Shown piece after piece: positions 9,640 to 20,420 of a stretch of 64,000 nucleotides of DNA. Under the pieces are notes generated by a model, which worked only from the letters and a program-made list of their open reading frames with translations, did no database searches and was not told the origin of the DNA. A program made the translations under genes and the position numbers. This stretch comes from Acanthosepion esculentum (taxonomy: Eukaryota > Mollusca > Cephalopoda > Sepiida > Sepiidae). Numbering within the stretch: position 1 is the stretch's first letter; each line of letters opens with the position of its first letter. The stretch spans positions 55,722,409-55,786,408 of the forward strand of contig OZ038487.1 of assembly GCA_964036315.1 (NCBI GenBank), given 5' to 3'.

Positions 9640-10275
9640 TTTTTCATCTATTCTCTTTCATTTGCTCTTCCTGGTTCTCTTTACTGTCTCATATACACTT
9701 TGACCCACACACATTTTCTCACATGTTATTTCTGCCTCTTTTTCTCTCATTTTTCTTAAATTTACTCCACCTTAACAATTCCTTGTCTTTGGCTTTCAAA
9801 TTTTAAATTACACAATTTTGTCATCTTTAATTTTGTATTTCTCTCTATTTTCTCTGTCTCATCAGTCTATTTCTCCTTTCAATCTTTCAATTGTTATGTT
9901 AATTTTCTATCATTTATCTAGAAAGTCTGCTTCAGACTTACTATTATATATTTTAATTTTCTGTCTTTTTTTCTTCATTAGCTCTATGCCAATCTTTTTT
10001 CCATCACTATCTCTTTCCCAATCTTTTTTTCTTCACTATCTCTTTCCCAATCTTTTTTTCTTCTCTATCTCTTTCCCAATCTTTTTCTTCACTGTCTCTT
10101 TCCCAATCTTTTTCTTCACTATCTCTTCCCTAATCTTTTTCCTTTACAATTCCTTTCACAAAACCTTCTCTTTTCATTTTACTCTACTTTTTGAAAACTG
10201 TTGCTTCCCATTTTCCTTTATTTTTGTTTTAAAACATTTTCTTCCTCTGTCTTTTGTTTACCATCCCTAATTTTC
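9640..10275. repeat. Pyrimidine-rich tract with ~29-bp minisatellite
   Basis: The plus strand is almost all C/T. 9985-10155 has about six copies of a ctctttcccaatcttttt unit plus ttcttcactat. The 150-codon open frame across it is compositional (F/S/L only) and not a gene. Confidence 0.8.
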
Positions 10276-11078
10276 ATTTTTTTTTTTTTGCCCCAGAGAA
10301 ATTCTAAGGAGCAATTTGTGGAAAACCTTCAAAATTAACTTGGTACCCAAGGGATAGAAAAGTTGCCAGTTAAGGATTAATACAACTGACCAAAGTCTTC
10401 AATCTTCTAAGACCTAAAACCATGCATTGCGTTTTTTTTAAATATAAAAACAAAAAAGAAAAAAAAATGTGATTACATTCCTCGTTGGATAAAATCACAA
10501 TCAAGGATGAATTTCAAAAACTGTCCTCCATCTTACATTTTTTTTTACTCCTGAAATTTCTTTGTTGTTTTTGATTTATTTATTGATTTTTTTTCTGTTC
10601 TAAGAATTTCAGCTTTGTCATTCCAAACTGCATTACAACTTAAATTGACCAATCTGTGGGACAGAAAAGATTGATGAAAGCAAATTCATGTTGTGGCATT
10701 GATTTGATTAGGTTGTAAAAAGTAAGTTAATAAAAAAAGACACCTCAAGAAGATTTCTTTTTTTTTTTACACTTTCACGATGCAAATTTTGAAGTTAGCA
10801 TCCCAACAACAAAATTGTTCTTCACCAGAACTATGTTTGCTTAAAAATGAAAAAAAAAACAAACAATTCCAATGAAGCCAACAGCAGATTAATATCATAT
10901 GACCAAGACTTTATATGTACTTTCTGTCTTTTCAAGAATATGATATTAGTATGCATATTTTTATGTTTTTATTCAATCACTTGTGTTATTTTTTAATATA
11001 GAGTTTGTTTATTGATATGAAATAGTCTTATGAAAACTGCTTTTATACACCAAATGGGTGAAGATGAATATATAAATT

Positions 11079-11079
<1 letters not shown>
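10276..11079. other. AT-rich spacer
   Basis: Several T and A homopolymers. No element recognised. Confidence 0.5.

Positions 11080-11131
<52 letters not shown>
11080..11131. repeat. (TC)n(TA)n microsatellite
   Basis: Nine TC units then about 17 TA units. Confidence 0.95.
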
Positions 11132-11134
<3 letters not shown>

Positions 11135-11599
11135 AAAAATGTTGGGTAAATGAATGACAAAGTGGGAAAATTCTTGAAAGTAGAAAGATTATATGAATAC
11201 AAGAGATCTTTTATAAAACAATACACTCAGTGCATCAGTCATTCATCATAATAAATTTAACCCTTATTTAATTTTAAAAACACTTTTTACTAAGGCAAGT
11301 ATGTATAGAAAGTGCATTGATTTCTGAAATGTCGATGTTAAAAGTTGCATCCAGATTCTTATAACATTTCATCTTTCTTAACAAATCTTCTGTTGTCACA
11401 ATGTGAGATATTTAAAAGCAACTGCATTAAAAACCAAACCAATTGAGGAATTGTCTGAGATTGGCTGAACTACTGTATTAGATGTCAAAAATTTTTAAAT
11501 TTACTGTTCTTCATATCTTCAGCATTTCTACTTGGTGCATAATTATAATTAACACTTATGTTTATATCTCCCACTACATACATATAACTCAATCAATAA
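11132..11599. other. AT-rich spacer
   Basis: No coding trace or repeat recognised. Confidence 0.45.
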
Positions 11600-11665
11600 G
11601 AACCTTACTTTAGTCTGATGAAATTCTTTCAGAGGTTGAAACACGTTAAATAAATTTTTTCCATT
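11600..11665 (+). ncRNA. Hammerhead-like motif, site 2
   Basis: CTGATGA (11615-11621), then aattctttcagaggtt, able to form a weak 4-bp stem, then GAAAC (11638-11642) and acgtt. The two conserved core strings are exact. Stem III and the cleavage site are not convincing. Confidence 0.35.
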
Positions 11666-12004
11666 TTGTCATTCACAACATATCAAAATATATTTTCTTA
11701 TAAGTATCATCTTATAAAATTGTGCATACATGTTCCCCCGCAAAACAGTAAAACTTAATAATTCTAATAAAGTTATTATCATTTATTGGCACAAAATTTG
11801 TATCACTTAGATCATTTTAAAATATAACAGGTGAAAGTAAATTTGGAAAATTGCATGTAATGAAAATTTAATTAACAAAATCAACATCTGTTTTTGTTTG
11901 CTAATCAAATATTGATTACTTAATGTAAGATTACTTTTATCCATTATCTGACAAGATTCTTTAGCTTTGAGCCATATTATTAATAGCAGCAAATGCTGTA
12001 TCAT
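11666..12004. other. AT-rich spacer
   Basis: Nothing recognised. Confidence 0.45.
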
Positions 12005-12400
12005 CTCCACACAGATGAAGAAGAAATTTGAGGCAATAAAAGTGTGGTCCTACAGAAGGATGTTGAGAATACCATGGACTGAACAAGTTTTAGAGAAAAT
12101 GGAAACAAAAAGTACACTAATACCTAACATCAGAAAAAAATAGTTGAAATTTCTAGGGCACATAATGAGAAAAGAGGGCTTGGAGAATTTAATACTCCCA
12201 ATATAGATTGAATGCAAGAGGGATAGAGGAAAACAATGCATAACCTACCTAATGAGCTTGAGGATGTGTTTGGTAGGACAGGGTTTAGAAGAGATCACAA
12301 AAAGATAATTTACTAAGCGCTACAAAGGACAAGAAGTTGTGGAGAGTCTTCATTGCCAACGTCCTGAAGGGAAACGGCACATAGAAAAAGAAGATTAATT
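12005..12400 (+). pseudogene. LINE-B (RTE/BovB-like) C-terminal fragment
   Basis: The plus-strand translation gives FEAIKVWSYRRMLRIPWTEQ, then METKSTLIPNIRKK, then LKFLGHIMRKEGLENL. A YKGQEVVESLHCQRPEG-type end follows (frames shift). This is the conserved tail downstream of the reverse transcriptase in many RTE/BovB-type LINEs. 5'-truncated and frameshifted. Other copies: 38.5-38.96, 39.46-40.17, 56.76-57.13 and 61.1-62.0 kb. Confidence 0.75.
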
Positions 12401-12561
12401 TCAACAAAGACAAAATAGAAAAGGGAAAAAAGAGAATGTTTTCAAAGGTATGAAAAAAACTGGAGAAAGATTTCATGGTAGAAGCAAAACAGATGCTACC
12501 AAAAATGACAAAGAGTTGAGATATAAATTGATAGGGTATGAGTGGTGAAACAATCTTCTCT

Positions 12562-12563
<2 letters not shown>

Positions 12564-12605
<42 letters not shown>
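12564..12605. repeat. (TA)n microsatellite
   Basis: About 20 TA units. Confidence 0.95.
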
Positions 12606-12612
<7 letters not shown>

Positions 12613-12735
12613 AATTTACTTAACTGTAAATATCAAATCCTTTTTAGTTGTTGTATCCCTGACTCCAAAGTTTCTTGGTGCCAACCATTCTTTAGGGGGT
12701 TCTGTATTTAAATGGGTATATTTTTTTTAATCTTC

Positions 12736-12737
<2 letters not shown>

Positions 12738-12768
<31 letters not shown>
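12738..12768. repeat. (TA)n microsatellite
   Basis: About 15 TA units. Confidence 0.95.
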
Positions 12769-12774
<6 letters not shown>

Positions 12775-13118
12775 TTATCAATAAATAAAAAATGAAATGC
12801 TTACTTATCCCTACTCTGAGTTCTAAGGGGAGTATATCCACTCATCAACAATTTATTTTCAGAAATCCAGAAATCATATTTTTGTAGGATTTCTGAAACT
12901 AAATTTAATTTTACAATCAAATCTCTTAACAAATTGATTTAATCTCAGCAAATCTCAGAATACAGACAAGTGAATAAATATTTATTACTATTAGTGCTCT
13001 ATCTCTTTATATAGAGCACTGTAATTACAAAGGATACTTGCCTTAAAAATGTTATCTGCTAGAAATATCCTAGTTGACAGTTTATTTTGTTATTTAGGTG
13101 GAACACACTTTTTTAATG
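12769..13118. other. AT-rich spacer
   Basis: Contains a short inverted pair, agtgctctat and atagagcact, around 12992-13020. No gene. Confidence 0.5.
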
Positions 13119-13176
<58 letters not shown>

Positions 13177-13185
13177 AGAGAGAGG
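13119..13185. repeat. (TA)n(GT)n(GA)n microsatellite
   Basis: Compound repeat: TA, then GT, then a short GA run. Confidence 0.95.
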
Positions 13186-13189
13186 CTAC

Positions 13190-13290
13190 ATCAGTATGCC
13201 CCTAGCCTCATAATAAAAAGCATTTATTTTATACAACAAATATTTTCCAACATAGTTTCCATCCTTGTTAATGCACCCAGTTCAGTGGTG
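13190..13290 (-). pseudogene. Possible mariner transposase C-terminal scrap
   Basis: The minus strand reads GCINKDGNYVGKYLLYK, resembling the C-terminal GDYVEK end of mariner transposases, followed by a few stop-free codons. Only about 100 bp, and no TIR identified, so this is tentative. Confidence 0.3.
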
Positions 13291-13611
13291 ACTATTAATC
13301 ATGTAGATTGAATATTATGTAGTGAAACTTTCAGATCAAAATTCAGCTAAAAACTGTCAGACTGAAGACTTCTGTTTAATTTTCTGAATTCTTTGATTGC
13401 CTGAAGTTTTTTTTTCATCTGTGATGAAATTCTTCATCTGTCACTGTCATGCAGAAAGAAAGGACAGGCATATTTTCAGATAACAAAAAAAAAATAGTTT
13501 TTCTATAATAAAAGCAAAATAAACAAGTCTCTCTGCCTCTAAATTGCTCTTTTTTTATAATTTAATGAAAAACATCGTTTGTTATGAAGAGTTGTATCAT
13601 ACCTATTTCCT
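13291..13611. other. AT-rich spacer
   Basis: No feature recognised. Confidence 0.45.
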
Positions 13612-13925
13612 CTTTCTCTCTCTCTCTATATATATATATACACACACACACTCTCACTCTCTCTCTATATATATATATATATACACACACTCTCTCTCTC
13701 TCTGTATATATATATATATACACACACACTCTCTCTCTCTCTTTATATACACACACACTCTCTCTCTCTCTTTATATACATACACACACACTCTCTCTCT
13801 CTCTTTATATACACACACACACACTCTCTCTCTCTTTATATACACACACACACACTCTCTATATATATATGTATATATATATACACACACACACTCTCTC
13901 TCTATATATATATATCTATATATAC
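13612..13925. repeat. Compound (TC)(TA)(CA) array
   Basis: About eight cycles of TC-run, TA-run, CA-run. All six-frame ORFs over it are artefacts of the repeat (IYIYTHTHSLSL pattern). Confidence 0.95.
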
Positions 13926-14437
13926 ACATTTATTACAAAAACCAAATGCATAGGAATTACAAACAAGATGAATCCTCACTAAGACACATTATAAAGAAAT
14001 ACACTACCCCAATTGACCTGAATAAAAAAATCAAATTGATTATCTACTATAAAAAATTTAAGACAGCTAACCTTATCCTAAAAAATAACAACACACCAGC
14101 TAAGTCAAAATTACAAAGAACGAACATTATCTATGAGTTGAAATGCCCCTCAAGAAACAGGACTCATGAATAATTACATCGGTTACACAACTACATGCTT
14201 ATCCAGATGTCTTACATTACACCTGGCCACAGCTCCATTAGAATGCATTTAAACACGCACACAAATTTACCGGACTCCATTAGAAACATACTAGAAAACA
14301 CAAATATATTAACTGCATCCACCTGCAAAAAAAGATTAAAAATAATGGAGGCTTTAATCATAAAAAAGAAAAAGCCAACTCTTAACAGTATTAACTACGA
14401 ACAAAGCCACAATGTGTTAACCGTATTCGGAAATTAA
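13926..14437 (+). pseudogene. Penelope-like element PLE-1, second copy
   Basis: Starting at the end of the microsatellite, the frame reads YKNQMHRNYKQDESS, KIKLIIYYKKFKTANLIL, NIIYELKCPSRN. After a frameshift near 14168 come NNYIGYTTTCLSRCLTLHL and CKKRLKIMEALIIKKKKPT. The last frame ends ...HNVLTVFGN at 14437. IIYELKC plus NYIGYTTT is the GIY-YIG pair of a Penelope-type endonuclease domain. Same family and truncation zone as the copy at 0.85-2.48 kb. RT is absent. A 3' region with a hammerhead-like motif follows. Confidence 0.78.
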
Positions 14438-14702
14438 AAACATCCCTACTACACACTAAGACATACACATAATGCCCACACTCAATTAAGCTGAAAATCG
14501 AATCATCCTTGATAATGACTAAAGGTATAGCCGAAAGCACTTGGAAACATAAAACATTTGGACAGTTCTTACACACCCTTTGTCCTGTAAAGAAAGCTCT
14601 TGTTCAAACACAAGAAAAATTAAATAAAAAGCTCAATCATAGTACCTTTTCTGTCGTTTTTAATGAAACATGCATAAATGAAGGATTGCTGCCTAAATAT
14701 AC

Positions 14703-14703
<1 letters not shown>
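14438..14703 (+). repeat. PLE-1 3' region with hammerhead-like remnant
   Basis: A degenerate core CTTGATAATG (from 14508) is followed by actaaaggtatagcc and then GAAAGC (14533-14538), about 75 nt past the PLE-1 stop. Aligned by eye with the minus-strand sites at 62.8 and 63.0 kb (CCTGATGATGACT ... AGCCGAAAGC), which suggests those are solo PLE-1 terminal repeats. Confidence 0.4.

Positions 14704-14705
<2 letters not shown>

Positions 14706-14735
<30 letters not shown>
14706..14735. repeat. (TA)n microsatellite
   Basis: About 14 TA units followed by tacatacataca. Confidence 0.95.
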
Positions 14736-14737
<2 letters not shown>

Positions 14738-14839
14738 CATACAAAACTCAAGTTGTTCTTATATATCTGTAGTGATGTTATAACATATCTGTTATTTGAA
14801 CTGATGTTGTAACATATTTATGTTATAATTTTTGAATAA

Positions 14840-15065
14840 ATATTATATATATAAGTGAACATTGAAGTCAACACTCAGAGGCGACAGTCTGTTTCATGCT
14901 AGATGTGATCGTCAGGCGGCCTGACAATTCTGTCTAACACGAAACAGCATGTTGCCTCTGAGTATTGGCTTCAATGTTCACTTTTATATTTATATTTACA
15001 TACAATCTGTCTCTGATATTAGGCACTTTATCCCATAAATATAGCATACCTTAAAACAATATATG
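14840..15065 (-). repeat. Fold-back element F, copy 2 (long arms)
   Basis: Arms 14853-14917 and 14919-14983 are inverted copies about 65 bp long, roughly 80% matched, almost without a loop. They contain gtgaacattgaagtcaac and gtttc(a/g)tg(c/t)taga. The outer tail 14984-15055 (tctctgatattaggcactt, then cccataaatatagcatacc) is the reverse of the head of copy 1. Confidence 0.85.
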
Positions 15066-15084
15066 TGTGTGTGTGTGTGTGTGT
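15062..15084. repeat. (TG)n microsatellite
   Basis: About 11 TG units. Confidence 0.9.
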
Positions 15085-15224
15085 ATAAATTCATAGAAGT
15101 CCAACAAGAAAATCTGCTTTCATTAATTACTATATATGTAAAAATATTGGGCATTAAAAAAAGAAAAAAAAGTTCTTGAAACACATGATGCTGTACTAGA
15201 CTAAATCTATTGTACATAAGTGGA

Positions 15225-15470
15225 TGTACGTGTAGTGTAATAGTTACTAGTTTGAAAAAATGGAATCTGCAATCCAAGTTCAAATTCTGGCCTAGTCATT
15301 TGCACTCACTTTTTCTCTAATGCCCTTAGAAAAAGCATAAATATATCTCTTTTAGGACTGTAGCAAAAAAGGTATGGCTGTTTGGCATACCAGTTGTACT
15401 CTGTCTTCTTTTCAAGCACAATTGGTGAGACTAACCATGAAACTCCATACACAAAGCATGACTACTCATC
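15225..15470 (+). repeat. tRNA-derived SINE (family S)
   Basis: A-box-like tagtgtaatagttactag and a B-box ccaagttcaaattctgg at tRNA-like spacing. The body follows: catttgcactcac, then tgcccttagaaaaag. A plus-strand copy. Confidence 0.6.
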
Positions 15471-15854
15471 TCATTGGATTCTGCTGCTGCTCTGATGTTA
15501 TCTCAGGCTCATTTTATCGAGTGGCTGAGGCTTGGAAATTTGCATAAGTCACTAATTCATCTCACAAAACTCTGTGAGCTCAGGTTGTTCTTAAATGGTA
15601 GCTTTCAGACAAAACATATTTTCTTTCATGTATTTTGCATATACAAGTGTGATTTGTTTCAGGAGGTAAGCCCTTCTGCATGCGCTATGAATTCAATGAT
15701 GCCAATGTCCATGTTTGAGCAGTAAGGATTGGTTTCTTTTTATTTGTAAATAGATTCAATTACAGAATAAGGTCGTTATTGAAAAATACCTTCAGTTAAA
15801 ATTTTAAAAACTAATTTCATTATAAAACTTAAGAATATTACAACATTTAAATTA
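15471..15854. other. Non-coding spacer
   Basis: An 83-codon open frame at 15474-15725 has no recognisable domain. I treat it as chance. Confidence 0.4.
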
Positions 15855-16050
15855 TGACATGTGCAGGTATCATAATAGCAGTTTGTGCAGAAAATGGAAT
15901 CAGGTAGGGAAGTTCAAATTCCCACTTAGTCTGTTGTATTCACTTTTATTTGTATGCAATCTTACTAGTCATTTTGGTAACTGGAGTGAGCAAGACAGGC
16001 CAAAAAAGGGTACAAGTAGCAGTGCCAAGCTGCCTTCACTCAATATCGGC
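15855..16050 (+). repeat. tRNA-derived SINE (family S)
   Basis: A-box-like aggtatcataatagcag and B-box ggaagttcaaattccc, then tgtattcacttttatttg. A second plus-strand S copy within 0.6 kb. Confidence 0.6.
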
Positions 16051-16214
16051 AATTAATATAGCATTTTCCTTTAACATAAATATACTATGTGCATATATCT
16101 GAAAAGTCTCATGTCCTTGAACAATTCTGAGTATAGATTCAGACTGTTTACTCATTTTAATCTTTGGCAAAGTATGACAGATTCTAATCAACTCTGAATT
16201 GGTTAAGCATCAGA

Positions 16215-16790
16215 CATCTCACATTTATAAGTCTACATCCGTACATGCATTGAATATTGTTGCCACATCGGGTCTAGTGCTTCTGCTTTCTATTTAGAGA
16301 TCCTTGATAAAATACAAAGAAGAATATGCAATTTTATTGGTCATTTCCTGGCATCTCGGCTTCAGTCACTTTCTCATTGCTGAAACGTAGATTCCCTGTA
16401 CCTTTCCTATAAATATTTTCAATGGTAATTATTCTGATGAACTTTCCTCTTTGGTGCATAGACTTTATGAATTTACGAGCCCTACTAGATTAGTGGCAAG
16501 GTCTCATCATCTTGCAGTTGAGTATGACTGGCTGTAACTGTAAGATCTACACTAGCAGTTTCTTCTCACTTGTGGAACTCTCTTCTGGCTCCTTGCATTC
16601 CAGTCAAACTTGATCTTCAAAAATTTAAATGCAATGTCAATCATTACCTTCTGTCTTTTTAATTCCTGTTCTTTTATTGTTCTCTCTCCATAATAATGTT
16701 TTCTTTTTCTTATATGCTCTGATACTTAGTAAACCCTGGGTTTTAATGGTTTTATTACTTGGCTTGTGGTGAAATGATTAAAAAAATGCA
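16215..16790 (+). pseudogene. LINE-A C-terminal fragment with 3' end
   Basis: Translated pieces: a HIYKSTSVHALNI-like start, then LEILDKIQRRICNFIG, SDELSSLVHRLYEF and NSLLAP-type LWNSL remnants. The 3'UTR ends ...ggcttgtggtgaaatgatt before an A-run at 16780-16786. LINE-A is the commonest element in this window. Its hallmark is DELSSLVPRLHEFKRPTRLA, then SNSFFPRTSRLWNSLP, then CFPDTYDLQKFKCNINRHL. By those motifs it is a CR1/Jockey-group non-LTR retrotransposon. 5'-truncated and frameshifted. Confidence 0.75.
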
Positions 16791-16976
16791 GTATCTTTTA
16801 GTAACAAAGATTTTTGTTGCCCAGTGTAATTAATATAAAACAGTTTCCTAAATCATGTACATAATACTAAATTCTGAAGAGGTAGAAGAGTCTTGAGAGT
16901 GGATTTGGAATCTGCATATTGATTTAATCTAAGGCAGATGTTTATTCTAGTAGTAAAATCTTTGTTGTCGAATGTA

Positions 16977-17010
<34 letters not shown>

Positions 17011-17164
17011 ATATATTCAGCTTCATAATTAAAGCTTACTAGTAAGTGTACTATTGTATTGAACAGATAAAAATAAAGTATTGTTTTTTCTTTACTTTTA
17101 TTGTATCTGCATTTTCATCAAAATTTTCCACACAACATTTCAGATATATATATATATATATAAT
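16791..17164. repeat. Spacer with (TA)n tracts
   Basis: 16978-17016 and 17143-17162 are TA runs. A short direct repeat, ttgttgcccagtgtaatt (16813) and ttgttgtcgaatgtaat (16962), brackets 120 bp. Confidence 0.6.
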
Positions 17165-17640
17165 TAATTTACGAATAAAGACCAAAGTGTTTCTCAATAT
17201 TCTGTAAACATCTTGCTGCTAACAGTCTATTCCATAAAAACTTCAATAGAAATATAGCAAAAATTATCTATAATCATATGCCTAATATAGAACATATTAT
17301 CGAAGGGCATAAGAAAATATTATTAAACAGTAAGCCAATTAATTATATACTTAATTGTAACTGCAGAAGACAGGAAAACTACCCTCTCAGGGGACAATGT
17401 TTAATTGATAACATTATATAGAAATTAGAAGTAACATTTACAGAACTTCCCATTATGATATATATATTAAATCAATAGAATATAAATTTAAACAGAAATA
17501 GAATAATCACATGAGATCTTTAAAGATGAATAAGTATCAGAACAGCACTGCTCTATTGAAATACATTTGGAGAATGAAAGATTTTAGCCCAAATATAGTG
17601 TGGAATATAATTAGCCAAATGTAAAAGTTATGCCAAGAAG
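17165..17640 (+). pseudogene. Penelope-like element PLE-3 fragment
   Basis: One frame reads FHKNFNRNIAKIIYNHMPN, IEHIIEGHKKILLN, then a Cys-rich CNCRRQENYPLRGQCLIDN, followed by IYKLEVT-like and IYIGS-like remnants. The last block reads HMRSFKDE, then STALLKYIWRMKD. The order (NxxKISYSCMPN..., CNC...CPL.G.C, IY...YIG, F+..., S.LS+YIW+LK) is that of a RT/GIY-YIG retroelement tail distinct from PLE-1 and PLE-2. Multiple stops show decay. Confidence 0.65.
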
Positions 17641-17644
17641 AGAA

Positions 17645-18185
17645 ACTTTTTTTAAGCATTTCATCCCAAGCAAGGTAGGAGAGCCACTAGCACGCAGGGG
17701 GTTACAGAGAGTGAAAGTGAGGGAAAAGACAGTATAGAGGGGATTGAAGAAAGGATAACAGAAGAGTAAGGATCACAGCAGCTAAAGATGATGATTGATG
17801 TTGAATTTAAATTTTTGAAGATTGTAGTTATCAGGGAAGCAAGTAAGAAGAAGTGAGTTCCACTGTCGGGAAGCACAAGAAAAAAACTGTTGGAGTAGAA
17901 ATGGTGGGTGTATTTAACTATTTCAACAGTAAAAGGGTGGGATCTAGATGCCAATCTAGAAACACACTTAAATTCATCTAGTCAGGGCATCAGGGAAGAT
18001 AGCTCACCAGGACAGTTGCCATGAAAATATTTGTAGAAAAGACAGAGAGAAGCCACATCACGTCTATGAAAGAGTGACTGAAGTCAAGATGTCAAGTCAG
18101 AGCCGATTACATTGCTGGTCCTTCTTCGGATTTTGTCAAGAATCTCAAGATGAAGAGCAGGGGCACCAGACCAGATATGGCAACA
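17645..18185 (-). pseudogene. LINE-A C-terminal fragment
   Basis: Minus strand: 18183 to 17650 includes RLASRSHPFTVEIVKYTHHF, YSNSFFL, FKNLNSTSI and the 3' end encoding VALLPCLG next to ccttgcttgggatgaaatg. It is 5'-truncated at about IWSGAPALHLEILDKI. It abuts PLE-3 at the A-run (17647-17656), which is this copy's poly(A) side. Confidence 0.75.
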
Positions 18186-18575
18186 TTATTCTGACAATCT
18201 TGTTAAATAACTTCTATTTACCATGTCTCTTTAGGATAAAAGGCATAATGGCTCTTCACAATTACCTGTTTTTTGAGGATCTTAGTAAATTTTGTCTTTT
18301 CGCTATCTCTCCTATTCCATGTTCTGGTCATTTATTAATTTCCAAACACAATGAGCACATTGATGAATTGATATTATTGAGAGTTGAACTTCTTTTTTTT
18401 TTTAACCCAACTCTTAATAACATTAGTTGGAAAATGGTCACAATCAGTGCTTATGGCTTGGGGGTAGAAACTTCGACTGACACCAAATCAGCCTGGTTTC
18501 AATTCTGGCTTCAGGCTTTCAGACGTCTAGTTGCACTGAGGAGCTGTGATACAGCAAAACAGTACGGTCTGTAAA

Positions 18576-18576
<1 letters not shown>
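18186..18576. other. Unidentified sequence, possible tRNA-like block
   Basis: 18440-18560 contains cctggtttcaattctgg, B-box-like, but no clear A-box. The 166-codon frame over 18074-18574 begins in antisense LINE-A and is not a gene. Confidence 0.35.

Positions 18577-18610
<34 letters not shown>
18577..18610. repeat. (TA)n microsatellite
   Basis: About 16 TA units adjacent to the LINE-D 3' end. Confidence 0.9.
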
Positions 18611-18612
<2 letters not shown>

Positions 18613-18617
18613 AATAT

Positions 18618-19390
18618 ATACTAATGTTCACCCAAGGCGAGGCCAAAGAGCCACTCAAGGTAAAGGGTTACTGAATGAGGTGTGTGAGATTAATATAAGA
18701 GGAGAGAGTAGGAAGTGAAGATTATGAGGATATGAAGGACAGATAAGGATTGACTGTAGACTCAAAGAGGTTAAAATTGTAGTGTTCAAGGAAGCATCCA
18801 AAGCAGAGTCTGTTCTACAAAGTAACAGTTCATGGGAAGAATCTTTCAGGGTGAAATGCCCTTTTTCCCAAAGAAATAAATAAGGAGTGAGGGTGTTTCA
18901 ACCCTGTAGTGGGTCTTGGCTGTAAAGGTCTGAGATGGAGGCACTAAATAATGGAGCTCATCTGAACATTTGCCATGGAAGTAACATTAAAGTAGCTGTT
19001 CTTAGGAAAACACAGAGTGGAAGACATGTCTTACCAAATGAATACACAGTGAATGAGGCTGATCAACATTGTGGACGTAGTAAGGTGAGTCTTGGTTTTA
19101 AAGTTCTGAAATGGTGATACTAAGGAATGGGGCTCGTCTGAACATGTTATGGATGTAACGATAAGTATCTATTCTGTCCGTGGGGAAAGTGACTGTAGGT
19201 TGGAAAATAAGTCAATCCCCACAAAGCTGCGTAGATGATTTTGAACTCTGTCGAGGCTGGAAAGTGAGCATTTTGATATGTGGCTTCTACTTAATTAAAA
19301 AGAACTTCAGAGCTAGATTTAATGCTCTGTTTTTTAAACAAATATATATGTATATGAATGAAGACAAAAGCAAAACTTATTTTAGCTGAC
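18618..19390 (-). pseudogene. LINE-D C-terminal fragment
   Basis: Minus strand: RTATLMLLPWQMFR and LHYLVPPSQTFTAKTR-type residues, then a degraded WNSL..CFLEHYNFNLF and a 3'UTR ending tggcctcgccttgggtgaac. The LWNSLP...CFPEHYNL order places it near LINE-A but in a separate lineage. A related copy lies at 60.5 kb. 18935-19010 and 19110-19175 are diverged tandem copies of one stretch, so the fragment has an internal duplication. Confidence 0.6.
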
Positions 19391-19430
19391 GTGTTTTCAT
19401 CCTCTGATGGAATTTATCAAGGCAAATGTG
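19387..19430 (-). ncRNA. Hammerhead-like motif, degenerate
   Basis: The minus strand reads CTTGATAAATTCC, then atcagagg, then ATGAAAACACG. Compare site 2. One base change or insertion has damaged each core box. Confidence 0.2.
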
Positions 19431-19666
19431 TGGATTTATAAAAATGTTCTTAGTTTTTCAAAATTTTAAAATTTAAGTGTCACTCATAAACATTCATCAA
19501 GTAAAATGAAAAGTATAGGCAAATTATGGTAGATGCTAAGTGATGTAATTTAATGTCTAATAAACAAAAGTGAGCAAACGATGTTGAATTTTTAAAATTT
19601 ATTTTTGTCTTTAATAATACTGTCCTTTTACAACTTTATTTTAGTTATATCTGAAATTTTGAGACA

Positions 19667-19697
<31 letters not shown>

Positions 19698-19744
19698 TTT
19701 TAAAGTACTAATTTGACATGATTTCTCTCTAATGCTCATATCTT
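19431..19744. other. AT-rich spacer
   Basis: (TA)n at 19671-19695. Otherwise unremarkable. Confidence 0.5.
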
Positions 19745-20160
19745 AAAGTAGACAAATGACGTTATATATTAAAAAATGGACTAAGTTCAACAATTATTTT
19801 GATATATCTATTGTTTATAGATTATTTTTATAAATACAAATATTTAAGTAAATGCTCTGTTTATAATAAACACTATTAACAACATTTACTGGCCTGAATG
19901 TCTGAGAAATTTCATAGAAAATATGTCCTCTGACAGGAATTGAACCTGTATCCTATATGGAACCATCATATAGCCTGACATTGAAATTTCTCGGACATTA
20001 TTCCATTACATAATATATGATGTCATTTGTTTATGTTAAGATACGCTTCAAGCAGACATGAGTGTTCAAGAGAAATCATGGGAAATTTGTACTTTAAAAG
20101 CAGTAATTCGACCTTGCTAACCAGATGCTTTCTCTCTAGCTAAATGGTATAGCATGTATA
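19745..20160. repeat. Repeat family P, rearranged copy with inverted half
   Basis: 19750-19982 runs in the same sense as copy 1, including gacaggaattgaacctgta. It then switches strand at about 19983, and 19985-20160 is the inverted continuation (tctagctaaatggtatagcat at the end). The tRNA-like B-box and A-box therefore lie on opposite strands. Confidence 0.65.
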
Positions 20161-20179
20161 TATATATATAGATGTGTGT

Positions 20180-20420
20180 GTATGTATGTAAGTTCCAATT
20201 CCAGTAGAGTTCATTATTTTCATTTATGTGCTAATACACTTGGGAAAGGTATGAATCCATCTCTTCTCTCTTCATGTATGGGTTAGTAGCATGATAGACT
20301 GCGTCCAACAGCCATGGGTGGCAACCAGTCTAAGAGGAGGAAAAATCTGAATTCAAAACTTGAGGAAGGTTGTCTGGGGACCTTGTGGCACACTGCACCA
20401 GTTCTCTCTCTATTCAACTC
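20180..20420 (+). repeat. SINE (family S), partial
   Basis: aagttccaattccag, then ttatgtgctaatacacttgg, gaaaggtatgaatcc and catgggtggcaaccagtct: the S body in order. The A-box end is replaced by the P element. Confidence 0.55.

Noticed and set aside
9818..10270. 150-codon F/S/L-rich frame
   Set aside because: Pyrimidine tract with a 29-bp tandem repeat; composition alone keeps it open.
13544..14173. 209-codon frame as a single protein
   Set aside because: The first two-thirds is the TC/TA/CA microsatellite. Only the end (from about 13926) is PLE-1 coding trace.
18074..18574. 166-codon frame as a host gene
   Set aside because: It starts in antisense LINE-A sequence and continues into unidentified DNA, with no domain.
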